From: Echinarachnius parma
Lineage: Eukaryota; Echinodermata; Echinoidea; Clypeasteroida; Echinarachniidae
DNA: 64,000 nt
Assembly: GCA_037951105.1 (NCBI GenBank)
Contig: JBAMJV010007487.1
Location: forward strand, 248,001 to 312,000
Direction of reading: 5' to 3'
Within the stretch, counting starts at the first letter, position 1. Each line of letters starts with the position of its first letter. Shown piece after piece: positions 1-10,593 of the stretch. The notes below the pieces were generated by a model. That model did no database searches. It was not told where the DNA came from and saw nothing but the letters and a program-made list of their open reading frames with translations. A program made the translations under genes and the position numbers.

Positions 1-250
1 CAAAAGAAAATTTACTGGCCCCAAAATTGTATTTCATGAGTAAGCTTTTTACTATTCAAAATATCACTCTTTCCTTATCAAACCTGTGATTACAGATGAA
101 GCATGACATAAAAGAAAACAAGATTTTTTCATTTTGTCAATGTTGGGTTGAAAATCTGCTTGCCCGATCGGGCCACCAAAATATGAGTTTTATACATTTT
201 GCTGGCCCCAAGTGCAATTTCACTGGCCCCGGGCCAGCGGGCCAGTGCGA
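1..250. repeat. Dispersed repeat with CTGGCCC motifs
   Basis: This stretch repeats the motif ACTGGCCCC or GCTGGCCCC several times (about 14, 202 and 228) beside CTTGCCCGATCGGGCC. The same vocabulary (CCACTGGCCC next to GGGCAACC) makes up the 26-bp minisatellite at 22941 and its flanks. I infer that both derive from one dispersed repeat family. No gene is visible here. Confidence 0.35.
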
Positions 251-1073
251 GTGTCGAGCGGAAGAGATAAAATAAAAGAGATATGAGGAATAGAAGGATG
301 GATAGCTATATGGATCAATATGAAAATAAATTTTAAAAGAGGTACAGATGGTTAGGGAGAAAAATAGAGAGAAAGATAGAGTGAAGGAAAGGGAGAAAGA
401 AATGGAGAGGGGGAGAGAGGGGGAAAAAAGGACAGGGAGAAAGTTTGAGATGAAGTGGAAGAAGAAGCAGTAGCAGTACTTCATGTTATTACCATTTGAT
501 GTCCATGTTGTGACCCATTAGATGACAGTTCATCGGGTTAGTTAATCCTCTGATGACGGTCTCTAATCTGAATGAATAATGCATGGCAGGGGGATGTAAA
601 CTTAGCTCTTTATTTTGCAAGTTCTGGGGCAAAGTCTGCTCCTGAGATTAGTGGCCCACTTACAAGGACCTTTAGTGCTGTAAGGAGAGTTTGGTGTTGG
701 CCATCCACTTTTTATTTCTTTTTGCCCACGCAAGATAAGCATCTCAGATTTCCAATTTTACATCTACATCAGGCGTGATGAGGTAAGAATGAATAATATG
801 AAATCTGTGGTTTGGAGGTGATTGGGGGAAATATAAGGGAAACTTGGACTTTAGATGCTTGGACCATGCTTCGATGAAAATAATCGAAGGTAAATAATCA
901 GAGACAATTATACTTTGCATTATATAGTAATAATATTGTGAAAATCTGTATTTTCTCTGAAGCGCCATCTACACTCAAATAAAAGCATTTCTTGTACAGC
1001 ATGTATTGACTTAAATAGATCAAGATAGCTCAGTCAGACGTGATGAGGTGAACAATAAATAATAGGAAGCACT
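251..1073. other. No gene seen; purine-rich tract 353-470
   Basis: No exon, RNA gene or clear mobile element is visible. From about 353 to 470 the + strand is almost wholly purine (GAGAGAAAG-type sequence), a simple low-complexity tract. The short open frames here have simple-sequence composition and are not credible genes. Confidence 0.5.
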
Positions 1074-1238
1074 GGGCGCTGTGGCAGAAAGAGATACATT
1101 TGATTGTAAGTTACAATAAATTAAAGTCAGAAAATGTGCGTGTTTTAACCAATCAGATTTACGCACTTAGAACACATGATCTGACTTGCAATTAATTGTA
1201 ACTTACAATTGATTGTATCTCTTTCTGCAACAGAGCCC
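1074..1238. mobile_element. Foldback MITE, about 165 bp
   Basis: The ends are inverted copies: GGGCGCTGTGGCAGAAAGAG at the left and the complement of CTCTTTCTGCAACAGAGCCC at the right. The inner arms also pair (ATTGTAAGTTACAAT against ATTGTAACTTACAAT). No protein is encoded, so this is a non-autonomous DNA element. The core words (AAGTCAGAAAATG, CTGACTTGC) recur in the foldback at 26757-26891. Confidence 0.75.
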
Positions 1239-2155
1239 TAGGTTTGGAATTGGGGGCAGTGGCATAGCTAAAGGCGGAGAGAGGGGTGCCCCCAATAATG
1301 TTACCAAAGCAAAACAAAACATACGGGTCAACATTTGTAAAAGAGAAAGAAATACTTCAAGTGTACTCCCAATAATTCATGCCCCTGAATCAGTGCGACC
1401 ATGCTATGCCAGTGGGTTGGTGGGGGAGTGGGATTTGGGTTACGTGCTGGTGCATTTCACTTCAACGCTGGATTGAGTGGTTTCTTCCGCTCTATGATTA
1501 TTGATATATTCCTATCATGTTGGGTCATTAATATGTGTACATGTACATCATGATTTGGTCATGTTCCCGATAAGATATCATGTTTTGTCATGAATTAACA
1601 TGAAAACTGTCTGGAGATTCCACAAACAAAAAATGTGATATTTAGTTGCATATACATGTATGCTTATAAAGTGTATGTACCATCCAACCTATCTATCAAA
1701 TGGTGCGAGAAACAGGATAATGTGCAAGTTGAATTCTTTGGTGATTTTCCTGGTAAGATGTCAATTTTGTCACACATATTAACATCCATGAGCTGTTGTC
1801 AGATTACTGCAAACTTTATTTGATGCAGTGGTGCAGCATGGTCTCATCGTTTGAGGGGAACACGCAATATTAGTCTTGAGGCACAGCCACACTCAACATG
1901 TACACATTTATTTATTTCTAAAGGATTTCCCCTTATGTTTTGATTTGTTATTGTTTTGTCAAATTATTGTGTGGTCAAATTATTGTGGGGTAGGGGGATG
2001 TGCCCTTCAAGCTCCATATGCCCCCCATAGCTACATGTATGTCACTGATATAATGTCATCTTAGTATAAAGGTGGCATTTATAAGCTTATCTATTGTATA
2101 CTCTCTACCACTATATCCATTCCAAATAATGCGATACAGCGGTTTCATATGCAAG
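1239..2155. other. No gene seen
   Basis: I see no exon-like stretch. The part near 1245-1420 has the GGGGGCAGTGGCATAGCTAAAGG and GTGCCCCCAATAAT wording that also occurs around 18680-19050 and 51050-51190, so it is probably another copy of that dispersed repeat. Confidence 0.4.
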
Positions 2156-2579
2156 TAAAAGGGGACCACCTGGCAAAGAACAACACATAATTATATGTTT
2201 TGGTACCGTTGTGTGATATCAAATAGATGCCCAACATTTTGCAAAAGGTTGTGTAATTCATAAACAATGCAATTAATTACTACCACTTACAGAACCATAA
2301 TGGCCTCATTGTTCCGTATGCGCCAAATATTTGCGAGTGCACCAATTATATTCACGCTTATGTTTGGAGACAATAGAATCATGGACGATGCGTTCGTCCG
2401 AGACAAAAGGTAGTCTTTGTATGCAGACCCATGAACACATGCTGTAGTATGGTGATGCTTTTTTCCAATTGAAAGATTTTTGTGGAAACATTTTTGCCAA
2501 ACTTTTTTTTGGAATGGACTACTAAAAATATTACCTTTTATTTATAAGAATATTATTTTTGGGTGGTGGTATCCTTTAA
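2156..2579 (-). mobile_element. MITE family 1 (AAAGGGKACCACC ends), inverted copy
   Basis: It starts AAAAGGGGACCACCTGGCAA and ends GGGTGGTGGTATCC followed by TTTAAA. It is the reverse complement of the elements at 5026-5451 and 38906-39349, sharing the interior words TATGTTTTGGTACCG, GATATCAAATAGATGCC and AACATTTTGCAAA. It is non-coding. A TTAA lies at its right edge, as in the sister copies. Confidence 0.75.
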
Positions 2580-2668
2580 ACGTCAGTTTTCATAATATGC
2601 TAATATATTCCTTTAATGTTGGGTATCATGATAAGGGGATGTCCCTAGTACATGTATTAACCCATTCT

Positions 2669-2956
2669 GGGGGGTGTTTCACAAAGATCCTAAGTTGAAC
2701 TTATCTCTAAGTTGGACTTAAAAAGTATGGAAAGCCATTAGTTTCTTTGAAAAATTGTTTAAAAAGTCCTTTTTCAAAGGCATAAAATGTTGATTTAAAT
2801 CATTAATATTGTCTATTATCAAGGAGATTCCATGTTTTTTTATGTAAAATTTATGACAGTCTAACATACTTGGTTTTGAATGTAGTTTATTCTAAGGCTA
2901 CACATGGCTTTCCATAATAGATAAGTCCAACTTAGGATCTTTGTGAAACACCCCCC
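2669..2956. mobile_element. Foldback MITE with GGGGGGTGTTTCACAAAG ends
   Basis: The left end GGGGGGTGTTTCACAAAG is answered by CTTTGTGAAACACCCCCC at the right, and the arms continue with ATCCTAAGTTGAACTTA against TAAGTCCAACTTAGGAT. The flanks read TTAACCCATTCTGG and AGGACCG, which together resemble one short TTAA repeat (family B), so this element probably inserted into it. Confidence 0.8.
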
Positions 2957-3145
2957 AGGACCGTTTGGCTTTAGCAGGTATAACATGCATTCACACGTAA
3001 ACCTCAGCCTGAGTAGGATATGGATTAGTCCTTGAATTGATGGGTGATATATGTCAAGTTTAGTTCATGAATTCACATGAACAGTATTGTGGGATTACTG
3101 TGTTACATAATATGATCTCCTTATGAAGGTAACTGGGAATACAGT

Positions 3146-3286
3146 TACAAATGGCATTCAGTGAATATTGGTAAAGTTTTAATCTTGGCGGGTACGTTGT
3201 CTTCATTTACAAATTATATTCAGTGAATATTGGTAAAGTTTTAATCTTGGCGGGTACGTTGTCTTCATTTACAAATTATATTCAGT
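3146..3286. repeat. 62-bp tandem repeat, about 2.3 copies
   Basis: The segment TACAAATTATATTCAGTGAA to the next TACAAA recurs at 3146, 3208 and 3270, exactly 62 bases apart. The copies are nearly identical, so the duplication is recent. Confidence 0.9.
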
Positions 3287-3757
3287 GTAATGTGAAGGTT
3301 GAAATCATTATTAGGTTTGTACTATATAATTCTCTCTGACATTACCCAAGTCTAATTTATAATAATTATTTTTTTAAGGTTACTGTTCACCCCAAAATAT
3401 GATTCTTTTTAAAAAAAATTTTTAATTAGATAATATTTTCTTTGGTATTTGAGTTGCAGTGAACCATTGATTGGCCCTCCGGAGCTCCTTTCAAACTCTG
3501 GTGGGCTATTGTTCACATTTGCACTTAATATACAAAAAAAGAAGAAAAAAAAGCCTGATCCCCACATCCAATTAAAGTTAAGGGGTAACCTTATCAGAGG
3601 ACAAACTGGAAAACTCTCCATTTCGGAAATGAAATGTTGGTAATAATACGAGGGTATGTCCGATGGCCTGATGATACCCACCCCAATCAGTGTGACATCC
3701 TACACCACTGCTAGTGCAGTTCATGCATGATTCTGAGAGCCAGGGTCAACACATACA

Positions 3758-3776
3758 GGGGGGGGGGGGGGGGGGG
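3758..3776 (+). repeat. Poly-G run (19)
   Basis: Uninterrupted G run directly readable in the sequence. It is one of about a dozen G or C runs of 14 or more in this window. Confidence 0.95.
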
Positions 3777-4649
3777 TGGAGTTAAGATGGGACAAAGTAC
3801 CTATTGGGGTGTAGCCTGTGCCCAAAATGTTATTTCTTTTAAGTGATCCTCCTTATCTACTTTGTCTTGTATTATTTTCTGTAGTCTCTTTGTATTAACT
3901 GTCATTTGTTTCCCTGACGAAGAACATGCTAGGATTGAAAGCTAGGCTCTATACGACACTTATTTTGTATTACATTGGCGTTACCTAGTAGATATGCAGT
4001 TTCAACTATATTTTCTTAATTTTTTTATTTTTCAGTAAGAGGTGGGGGTTGGCTCTAGTTAGGGGAGAAATATTTCTCAAATGGGGTATCTGGCCCCACC
4101 TCCTGTAAAGGGATCTATCTTTCTGTTTGTTATGGAGATATTCATTACTTAATTTGAACCAGTCCTTGGTATCATTTCAACTGTGTTCAAATTGATGAGA
4201 TTGAATTACTAGCCAAATAACAGTATTTGGAAAGTTACCGAAAGCACCTATATTGGCCAAACTAATTGATCAATATTATTGAAATAGTATAAAAAAGGGC
4301 TTGTGTGGTAAATCAGAAATGTAGTATCGTTAAATGCAGAAATATCAGTTGAAACTTCCATACACGCCGCTGAGATTGGGCCTAAATTCACCACCTGTTC
4401 GCCCCTCTCTGCCCGGCTGGGTATTGGTAGCTAGGCGGTCGACCAGCCCGCATGCCGTGCATACGAGGCTTGCATAGCTTTTGCTTACAGCATACATGCG
4501 GTTGAATTGAGTCTATAATATATGGTTATACAACCTTTTTTATTTTTCGAAAATTTAATTGCTCAAATAGTCAATTTCAAAGCAGTTTTTGTCCAAATAT
4601 TTTCATTAACAGATAAGTTATAATATATTCTTTCACATATTAGGTGATT

Positions 4650-4880
4650 AAAGCAAATTTTGAATGTTTTTGTGTGGGGAGATTCCCCACACATTTTTCA
4701 CTCATCACTCAGTGGACATATCAGATCACAGAAAAGCACATTTCATCAACCCTGTGTCAGTATATACTAGATGCCAACTTCAGTTGAGTTTCATCAACCC
4801 TGTGTCAGTATATACTAGATGCCAACTTCAGTTGAGTTTCATCAACCCTGTGTCAGTATATACTAGATCTCCCTGATCCT
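4650..4880 (-). repeat. Partial MITE family 2 copy with 48-bp tandem expansion
   Basis: The block CATCACTCAGTGGACATATC plus AGATCACA matches the family 2 element at 9679-10020. Inside it, from 4741, a 48-bp unit beginning TTTCATCAACCCTGTG is repeated at 4741, 4789 and 4837 (2.7 copies, near-identical). The family's end CTAGATCCCT is recognisable as CTAGATCTCCCT at about 4864. Confidence 0.6.
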
Positions 4881-5025
4881 TGTTAGATCTTGAGAGCAAG
4901 ATTTGGTTAAATCAGCAATAAATGTCATAATGTCAGAATTTTGTAAGTCTTGAAAAGGTCGTGGAATTGTTTTAAATACAAAAAATGTGGCCATGAAAAC
5001 AGGGTTGAACGACCTCTTCAGGTAT

Positions 5026-5451
5026 TTAAAGGGTACCACCACCCAAAAATAATATTCTTATTATAAAAAGGTATCATCTTTAGTATTCCATTCCATCAAC
5101 AAGTTCACAAAAATATGTTGTCAGAAAAAAAATAAATAATTGGAAAACGCATCACCGTTCTAAAGCATGCGTTCATGCGGTCTGAATTGCGAAGACTAAT
5201 GTCTGCAGAGCGAACGAATCGCCCGGGATTCTATTGCCTACAAACGTATGCGTGAATAGCATTGGCGCACTCGCAAATGTTTGGCCCGTATGAAACCAGG
5301 AAATAGTAGTGGTTCCGTAAGTGGTGGAAATTAATTGCTTTGTTTATGAATTACACAACCCTTTGCAAAATGTTGGGCATCTATTTGATATCACAAAACG
5401 GTACCAAAACATATAATAATGTGTTGTTCTTTGCCTGGTGGTCCCCTTTAA
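5026..5451 (+). mobile_element. MITE family 1, TTAA-flanked
   Basis: TTAA (5026-5029) is followed by AGGGTACCACCACCC, and the right end GGTGGTCCCCT runs into TTAA (5448-5451). The interior is non-coding and about 90% like 38906-39349 by eye. TTAA target duplications are typical of piggyBac-type transposases; assignment to that superfamily is inference. Confidence 0.8.
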
Positions 5452-5744
5452 GGAATAAAAAGTAGAAGAAAAAAACAACACACACGCATAGAAATATTGA
5501 CTCTTAGAGGAACTTTTTTCCCCTGAAAAGTAATAGTACAATGAGATGTCACATCTATTGATGAAAATTTGTTTTGATAGTGAAATTATATTACCATAAA
5601 GTTATGCATCACTGATAATGTAATAAGAAACTAATTAACCTGTCATTCAGAATTTAAGGTTTTGACATGAGTGGTTCAAATGATATAGAAAAGGATATCA
5701 AGTAATACCAACAATAATACTACCAGATAAGCATCAAATTAAAT

Positions 5745-6249
5745 GTTTATATTGTTGTTGAAATACTTGATGCGATAATCCCTTTGGCAGCTCACACAGG
5801 AAGCTATACTGGGATGAAGTGTTGTGTGCCATACGGAGGTGCCATGGTGTATAAATTATACAATTTCCCTAGTATTTACAATAATATAGGGAGTGATGGT
5901 GCAAGTAAAAACATGGGCCATTTTAAAGTACATGTGACCCAGGAGGAGGTTGCATTGTTCTGATGACTGGTAAGGCAGCCTCTCTAAATGCAGCCAGGCC
6001 GTTGATGTGGACCACTGGTTGTGGCAGTTGATTCCAGATACGTATGGTTCTTGGAAAGATGGAGTATTTGTAGGAATCTATTGTAGCTCTTGGTACTGCA
6101 TACTTCAGGTCATGGTCATGTCTTCCATGATAATTGGCTCGACTGACTGCTGGTGGGAATGGTACCCTGACAAGTTGGTTATGTATCTTATAGAAAAAAG
6201 TACACTGGTTGTGTAGGCATATTGATGTAACCATAGTAATATGCATCAC
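5745..6249 (-). mobile_element. LINE 3' end (jockey/CR1-like), truncated
   Basis: Read on the minus strand, 6249-5923 encodes the tail of a LINE ORF2, ending ...FPRTIRIWNQLPQPVV...FREAALPVI. The SFFPRTIRLWN-LP block is the well-known C-terminal signature of jockey/CR1-type reverse-transcriptase proteins. Downstream, the 3' UTR runs to about 5745 and ends near GGATTATCGCATCAAG. The whole reverse-transcriptase domain is missing, so this is a 5'-truncated insertion. The flanks at 5595-5650 and 6235-6298 resemble each other (ATGCATCACTG...ACCTGTCA), consistent with an older local duplication around the insertion. Confidence 0.75.
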
Positions 6250-6495
6250 TGGTAATCATGAAATAGAACAATATTTTACCTGTCACCCAGCAAAGGGTTT
6301 CAACCATATATATGATTAAAAGGTTAAAGATAAGGACAATAATCATATTTTTTCCTGGAGCATGCATTTATTTCATTTGAGTCCATGGAGGATTTGAGCC
6401 TGAAATATATCAGGCCATGGGCAGTGGGAAAGGTCAGAACCATATATATGTTTCAACCTGACAGGCTTATATCCTTGTATTAACATGTTGAGTAC

Positions 6496-6575
6496 TTAAA
6501 CCTGTTCCCTTTGAGATTCTGAAATCCTCATAGACTTTGTACATAGCTTACCGGGTTCCCGTAAGCAATGGTTAA
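6496..6575. repeat. Short TTAA repeat family A
   Basis: TTAA, then A-CCTGTTCCCT ... AGACTTTGTACATAG ... GGGTTCCCGTAAGCAATGG, then TTAA. The same block of about 80 bp recurs about ten times in the window. Confidence 0.75.
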
Positions 6576-7391
6576 GATTTCTTGAAAATGGCATAACCAT
6601 ATGTTTCAACCTCTTTTTCTTGCGTTTACCTGTGAATGGACTACATATAACAGTTTAGATATCTTGGACTGGACTCATTGAAACAGTAACAAAAATGTAA
6701 TAGTTAAACTTAAATTCAGGGCAAACATAACCATTATGAAAAATGTGTGCATGAACAAATGTGTGCATAACTACTTATTTATGAATCATATACATGTATG
6801 GGTGGGAACTCAATCCCTTCTTTCCAGATAACCTGTCAAGCCTGACAACCGCATCATTTCATTATTGCGAGCATCACATGATTGCCATGGGAACATGCTA
6901 CGCCCAATGACACCGAAGTGACATTTTGCCTATTCCCCAGAGCTTTGCATAATTAACTTGCTACAATTGAGATGATACGTTCAGATGTCATGTGACTTGA
7001 TACTGTTGAACTGTGTGACAATATTTCAGACCTTTTCACTTGTTCGTAACTTGTTCGTAACATGATAATATAATTGTTTTTATCCGGAATAGGGTTTCTC
7101 AACCTTTTGTGACTTGAGACCAACTTTTGATTGCTGAAAATTAGGAGACAGATGAATTTAAAAATGCAAACATATACCTGTACAAGCTCAGTTTTTCACT
7201 CCATTGTCATGAAAGACGTATAAAGCCTAGCTTTCAATCCTAGCAGGATCTCGTCTGGGCAACAGATGACCTGACCTTAACTGTCTTAATTCAATGTGGG
7301 TCTGATGTGGTGTATTGGTTCAGGCCTTCATCTTTCAATTCAGAGGTCTTTGATGCAATGCCTTATTGTGTGCACAATAGCAAAAGACTTA
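6576..7391. other. No gene seen
   Basis: AT-rich sequence without exon features. Around 7205-7260 it carries the inverted copy of the repeat core found near 3930. Confidence 0.4.
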
Positions 7392-8026
7392 GGGTGGTAT
7401 TCTAAAATTTGTCCTAAGTCAAAATTTCTTCCTAAGTCATGATTTTGTCCTAAGTGGTATTCCAATATTCTTCCTAAATATCTTCCTAAGTCACTTCCTA
7501 ACTTTTTAGGCAAGAACTTAGGAAAATATGCAAATTTATGCAAATTAGCGACTTAGGAAGAAGTGGTATTCCAAAATGCATTTAGGAAGGAATTTTTAGG
7601 AAAGTTTTTAGGAAAGCCTGACCCCTTTCGTATTTCCCATTTGTTGTGTACAAAACATAGCAGTGACCTACAAAATCAGTGGCCATTACAAAAGCGCATA
7701 TGAATAAGCGCGCACTGCATTTTCATGGCGCAGATCAAAGACAATGCAGCAAGTGCATTTGCACAGCTTTTACGCAAACTGTCTTTAATGAGAGTTGCTA
7801 TGGCTTCCCTCTCCTTTCTGATTGGATGCTTGTAAATGAAACAACATCAGTCATTGACTCACAGCTGCCTTGTGGGCATGGCCAAAAGCTTACTAATTTG
7901 CATTAAGATCTTCCTATAAAGTCAACATATTGGAATACCAATTTTGCACTTCCTAAGCACTTCCTAACTTCCAGACTTAGGCATGAACTTAGGAAGATAT
8001 TAAGGACAAATATTAGAATACCACCC
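7392..8026. mobile_element. Foldback element with CTTCCTAA-rich arms
   Basis: The left end GGGTGGTATTCTAAAATTTG is mirrored by CAAATATTAGAATACCACCC at the right. Both arms are composed of many short copies of CTTCCTAAG and CCTAAGTC (left) and of their complements, so the element looks like terminal repeats grown by internal tandem duplication. The middle (7650-7900) is unique, with no recognisable protein. Non-autonomous DNA element. Confidence 0.75.
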
Positions 8027-8301
8027 TGTAAGCAATTAGATTGTGTGTTGAATACATAGCCACATCATCCAAAATAAACTTAGCATGAAACTATTAAGCT
8101 AGTGGACTTTTATGAATACGGGCCCAGTTTGTTGGTTAATTTATAAGATTTTTGTTTGAATGTACAGTATTTGTGCATATATTTCTTTTTCTTTATACAT
8201 GTATATTGTATAACATTACTTTTTATCCTTTTTCAAGTTTTTGTGCATATTTTTGTTTAATGTATCTAATAACAATTTTGTTTCCCTTTCATATCCCACA
8301 G

Positions 8302-8462
8302 AGAAACGGACCCAGACCTATTTGTGAGCCAGTTCTCAGACTTGTTGCTTCAACGCTTGTTTGAGGCAGCCATTCAAGCAGCAGGGGATCATGATAAAGT
8401 CAAGTCTAATGCTGTCAGAGCTCTAGGCATGCTCATACGATTCATACAACCTCAGACACTTG
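8302..8462 (+). CDS. HEATR6: HEATR6 exon (HEAT repeats; KSNAVRALG block)
   Basis: The acceptor ATATCCCACAG precedes the exon and the donor G|GTGAGT follows it. One base completes a codon from the previous exon, then 53 codons follow and one base is left over. The translation contains DPDLFVSQFSDLLLQRLFEA and [17 protein letters not shown]. From memory, human HEATR6 has DPSFQEEFSGLLLLKML and [20 protein letters not shown] at this place, so the match is strong. These are paired amphipathic helices of HEAT repeats, a protein-interaction scaffold; the cellular role of HEATR6 is poorly defined. The upstream exon that should carry the AAWSLGNL-type helix is not visible in 1-8301. Confidence 0.92.
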
Positions 8463-8539
8463 GTGAGTCCCACATGTGTATTTGTTTGTTTTTTGTTTAT
8501 TTTTGTTTGTGTGTGTGTGCGTATGTGTGCTCATATGCA

Positions 8540-8770
8540 ATTGGCAGAGCTTTATACATACATACAGCCAGATACAAGGTGAGTCCCACATGGTTGTGTT
8601 TTTGTTTGTTACTTTGTATGTTTTTTTGTTGTTGTATGTTTTTGTTTGTACATTGTACATGTATGTGTGTGAGTTTGTGTTTGATTGTGGTCAGTCTGAG
8701 CTCTGGGCTTGCTGATAATATGATTCATGTACATTCACAGACACTGTGCAAGTCCCATATACATTACATG
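8540..8770 (+). repeat. Decayed tandem copies of the exon end and donor
   Basis: Two degraded copies of the last 45 or so bases of the 8302-8462 exon plus its splice donor lie in the intron. One, at about 8544-8592, reads GCAGAGCTTTATACATACAT...ACAAGGTGAGTCCCACATG. The other, at about 8695-8760, reads CTGAGCTCTGGGCTTGCTGA...CACAGACACTGTGCAAGTCC. The true exon end reads CAGAGCTCTAGGCATGCTCA...CAGACACTTGGTGAGTCCC. The spacing is about 125-150 bp. Confidence 0.7.
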
Positions 8771-8775
8771 TAAAT

Positions 8776-9678
8776 GTACGTCAGTTGTGTTATTTTTGTT
8801 TATGTTTGTGTTTGTGTTTGGGTGTGGAGTCATTTGATTGTCCACTGTTGGCATGCCGGTTCAATTGATATAGAAATGGACATTCATTATCAAGACATGT
8901 ATGTTTTTGTTTTGGTGTTTGTTTGTTTGAATTTGTGTGTTTATGTGTTACTGTGTGTGTTCACATTCATTTTAATCAGAGGACTTGGCCCGGGATAAAG
9001 TGACAAAATTTGTAATACTCTTGTGAATCTATATATCTCTAATGTGTGTGGCCTCTAATTCCATATTGCGCTCTGGATCCCATTCACTGGAAAGCTGTTC
9101 AATGAGTCAATCATGCATGTGTTTATACGCACTGTGAGCGACATTTATTTATGCGATGATACCATAGAGCAGTATATATAGGAATACAATAGGATGATAC
9201 GCTCATCAAAAAGACTCGGAGCGCAAGTGATTACTGTATGCGGGATCCTATGCCAGCATGCACGGCATCGCGGAGTGGCCCATGGCAACTAGTAGTGATA
9301 TGTATCTCGCCTTGTCCCACATTCTTATCTGGCTCAAGGATCATCCCAGCTTCTCAACTCAAAAGCACATCTATGCCTTTGCCTCTCATAGATGTATTAG
9401 ATGCAACATGTATTTTATAAGCAATAAATTCCTTCAACTTGAAAATGCTGACCTTGAACTCAAAAAGAATTCCTTGAATGTATTGATTGATTGAAACAAC
9501 TGAGTCAGACTATACACAAGAACCTTTATGGGCCAAGTGTTCTTTGACATTTATACTGACACATGTAATAAGAAATTGTTCTTAGAAGTAAAATTCCAGA
9601 TGTCACATTTCTCAGCATCACTGTTTTATTGGAAACACCTACATGTACCTTCAATTAAAGTGTTCAGAATTTAATCCT
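8776..9678. other. No gene seen (intron 1)
   Basis: The first part is TG-rich low-complexity sequence. The segment 9188-9330 is more GC-rich, but it has no splice-bounded frame resembling HEATR6 or any family I know. Confidence 0.4.
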
Positions 9679-10020
9679 TTAAACTTGGATTTAGTAACAT
9701 TGTCAAAACCCACAAAACTTATCTAGAGCTTTAGCGGTTATCACATACCTCATTGTAATTGTGTTACAAATAGATACATTGGGAAGGTTTTGGTTTTCAA
9801 AATGTATCTTTCTTCACAAAGATATTTATGATTGTAGTAGTTTGGATTTTAAATTCTCTATCCTAGAGGGAGAATTATAACTATGTACAAAGTAAGTGCA
9901 ATGAGTTAGCAAACACCACTTTGCATATCCTTGTCATAAGACATTCATTTACCATGGAATTTTCACACATCACTCAGTGGACATATCAGATCACAAAAAA
10001 AACACACTAGATCCCTTTAA
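9679..10020 (-). mobile_element. MITE family 2, inverted copy
   Basis: The ends are TTTAAACTTGGATTTAGTAAC and CACACTAGATCCCTTTAA; TTAA bounds both sides (9679-9682, 10017-10020). The same element type occurs at 36304-36606 and 38130-38515, sharing GTAACATTGTC, AGTGCAATGAGTTAG and the AAATATCTTT/AAAGATATTT core. No coding capacity. Confidence 0.7.
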
Positions 10021-10264
10021 ACCTCTCTGCTCTGAGTAGCATATTTAGTTAATGTACATGTATGCCAGTGTGCCAAATGTGCCCATTTTGTCATCATTAA
10101 TTAATATTAGAATCGATATTGTGCACCCTATTCTTCATTCCCCAGCAAACTACTGATGAACCGAAAATAATTTACAAAAATAGATTCAGAATTGCTATTT
10201 TTTAATACACCTGTAGTCAAATTGACACACATTATAATTGTCATGGCACGGAGGAGGCAGGGGG

Positions 10265-10265
<1 letters not shown>

Positions 10266-10294
<29 letters not shown>
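10266..10294 (+). repeat. Poly-G run (29)
   Basis: Uninterrupted run of 29 G, preceded by GGGGT. It is the longest G run in the window. Confidence 0.95.
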
Positions 10295-10296
<2 letters not shown>

Positions 10297-10469
10297 AATA
10301 CTGGCAAAGAAGGAATAAATAATTTGATTTGGGTATGTATTCTCCAAATATTCCAGCCATAGTATTTCCAGGACCAGTCCTGAATAGGTTAAATGGTTAA
10401 ATTGTTGAACATTTAGCAGTAATAACAGTAATAAACAATATCCTCTTTTTATTCATAAGAGTTTGAAAA

Positions 10470-10560
10470 TGATTATTCAGGACTGATTGATTTTGCTATT
10501 ACATGTAATCTCCATGGACACGAGCATGAATATTTGTGTAACCAGTCCTGAATGGGTTAA
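10470..10560. repeat. Short TTAA repeat family B
   Basis: ATTATTCAGGACTGATTGAT at the left and ACCAGTCCTGAATGGGTTAA at the right form inverted ends around ACATGTAATCTCCATGGAC. A partial right end (CCAGTCCTGAATAGGTTAA) also lies at 10373-10391. Related copies are at 14891, 20400 and 32687. Confidence 0.7.
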
Positions 10561-10593
10561 GTCAAATTGAGTCAAAGACAAATGGCAAGTAGC

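Larger units (their letters stand above)
2957..4640. other. No gene seen; tandem repeat and poly-G inside
   Basis: Apart from the 62-bp tandem repeat (3146-3286) and the poly-G run (3758-3776), I see no gene. A 20-base segment near 3930 (CTAGGATTGAAAGCTAGGCT) occurs in reverse complement near 7217, so a dispersed repeat lies here. Confidence 0.4.

Noticed and set aside
137-484. Minus-strand open frame of 115 residues
   Set aside because: It is driven by the purine-rich tract at 353-470 (Phe/Ser/Leu-rich on the complement) and has no splice or domain evidence.
3900-3975. Possible hammerhead ribozyme (CTGACGA ... GAAA)
   Set aside because: The words needed for the core are there, but the intervening bases do not form a convincing stem II, and stems I and III are not evident.
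8324-8773. 149-residue open frame continuing past the HEATR6 exon
   Set aside because: The exon part is real, but the frame runs through a clear GTGAGT donor into TG-rich intron, giving low-complexity Cys/Val/Phe text.
9188-9430. Possible additional exon (GC-richer segment with open frames)
   Set aside because: There is no acceptor/donor pair in a consistent phase and no similarity to HEATR6, whose flanking exons already join in phase without it.
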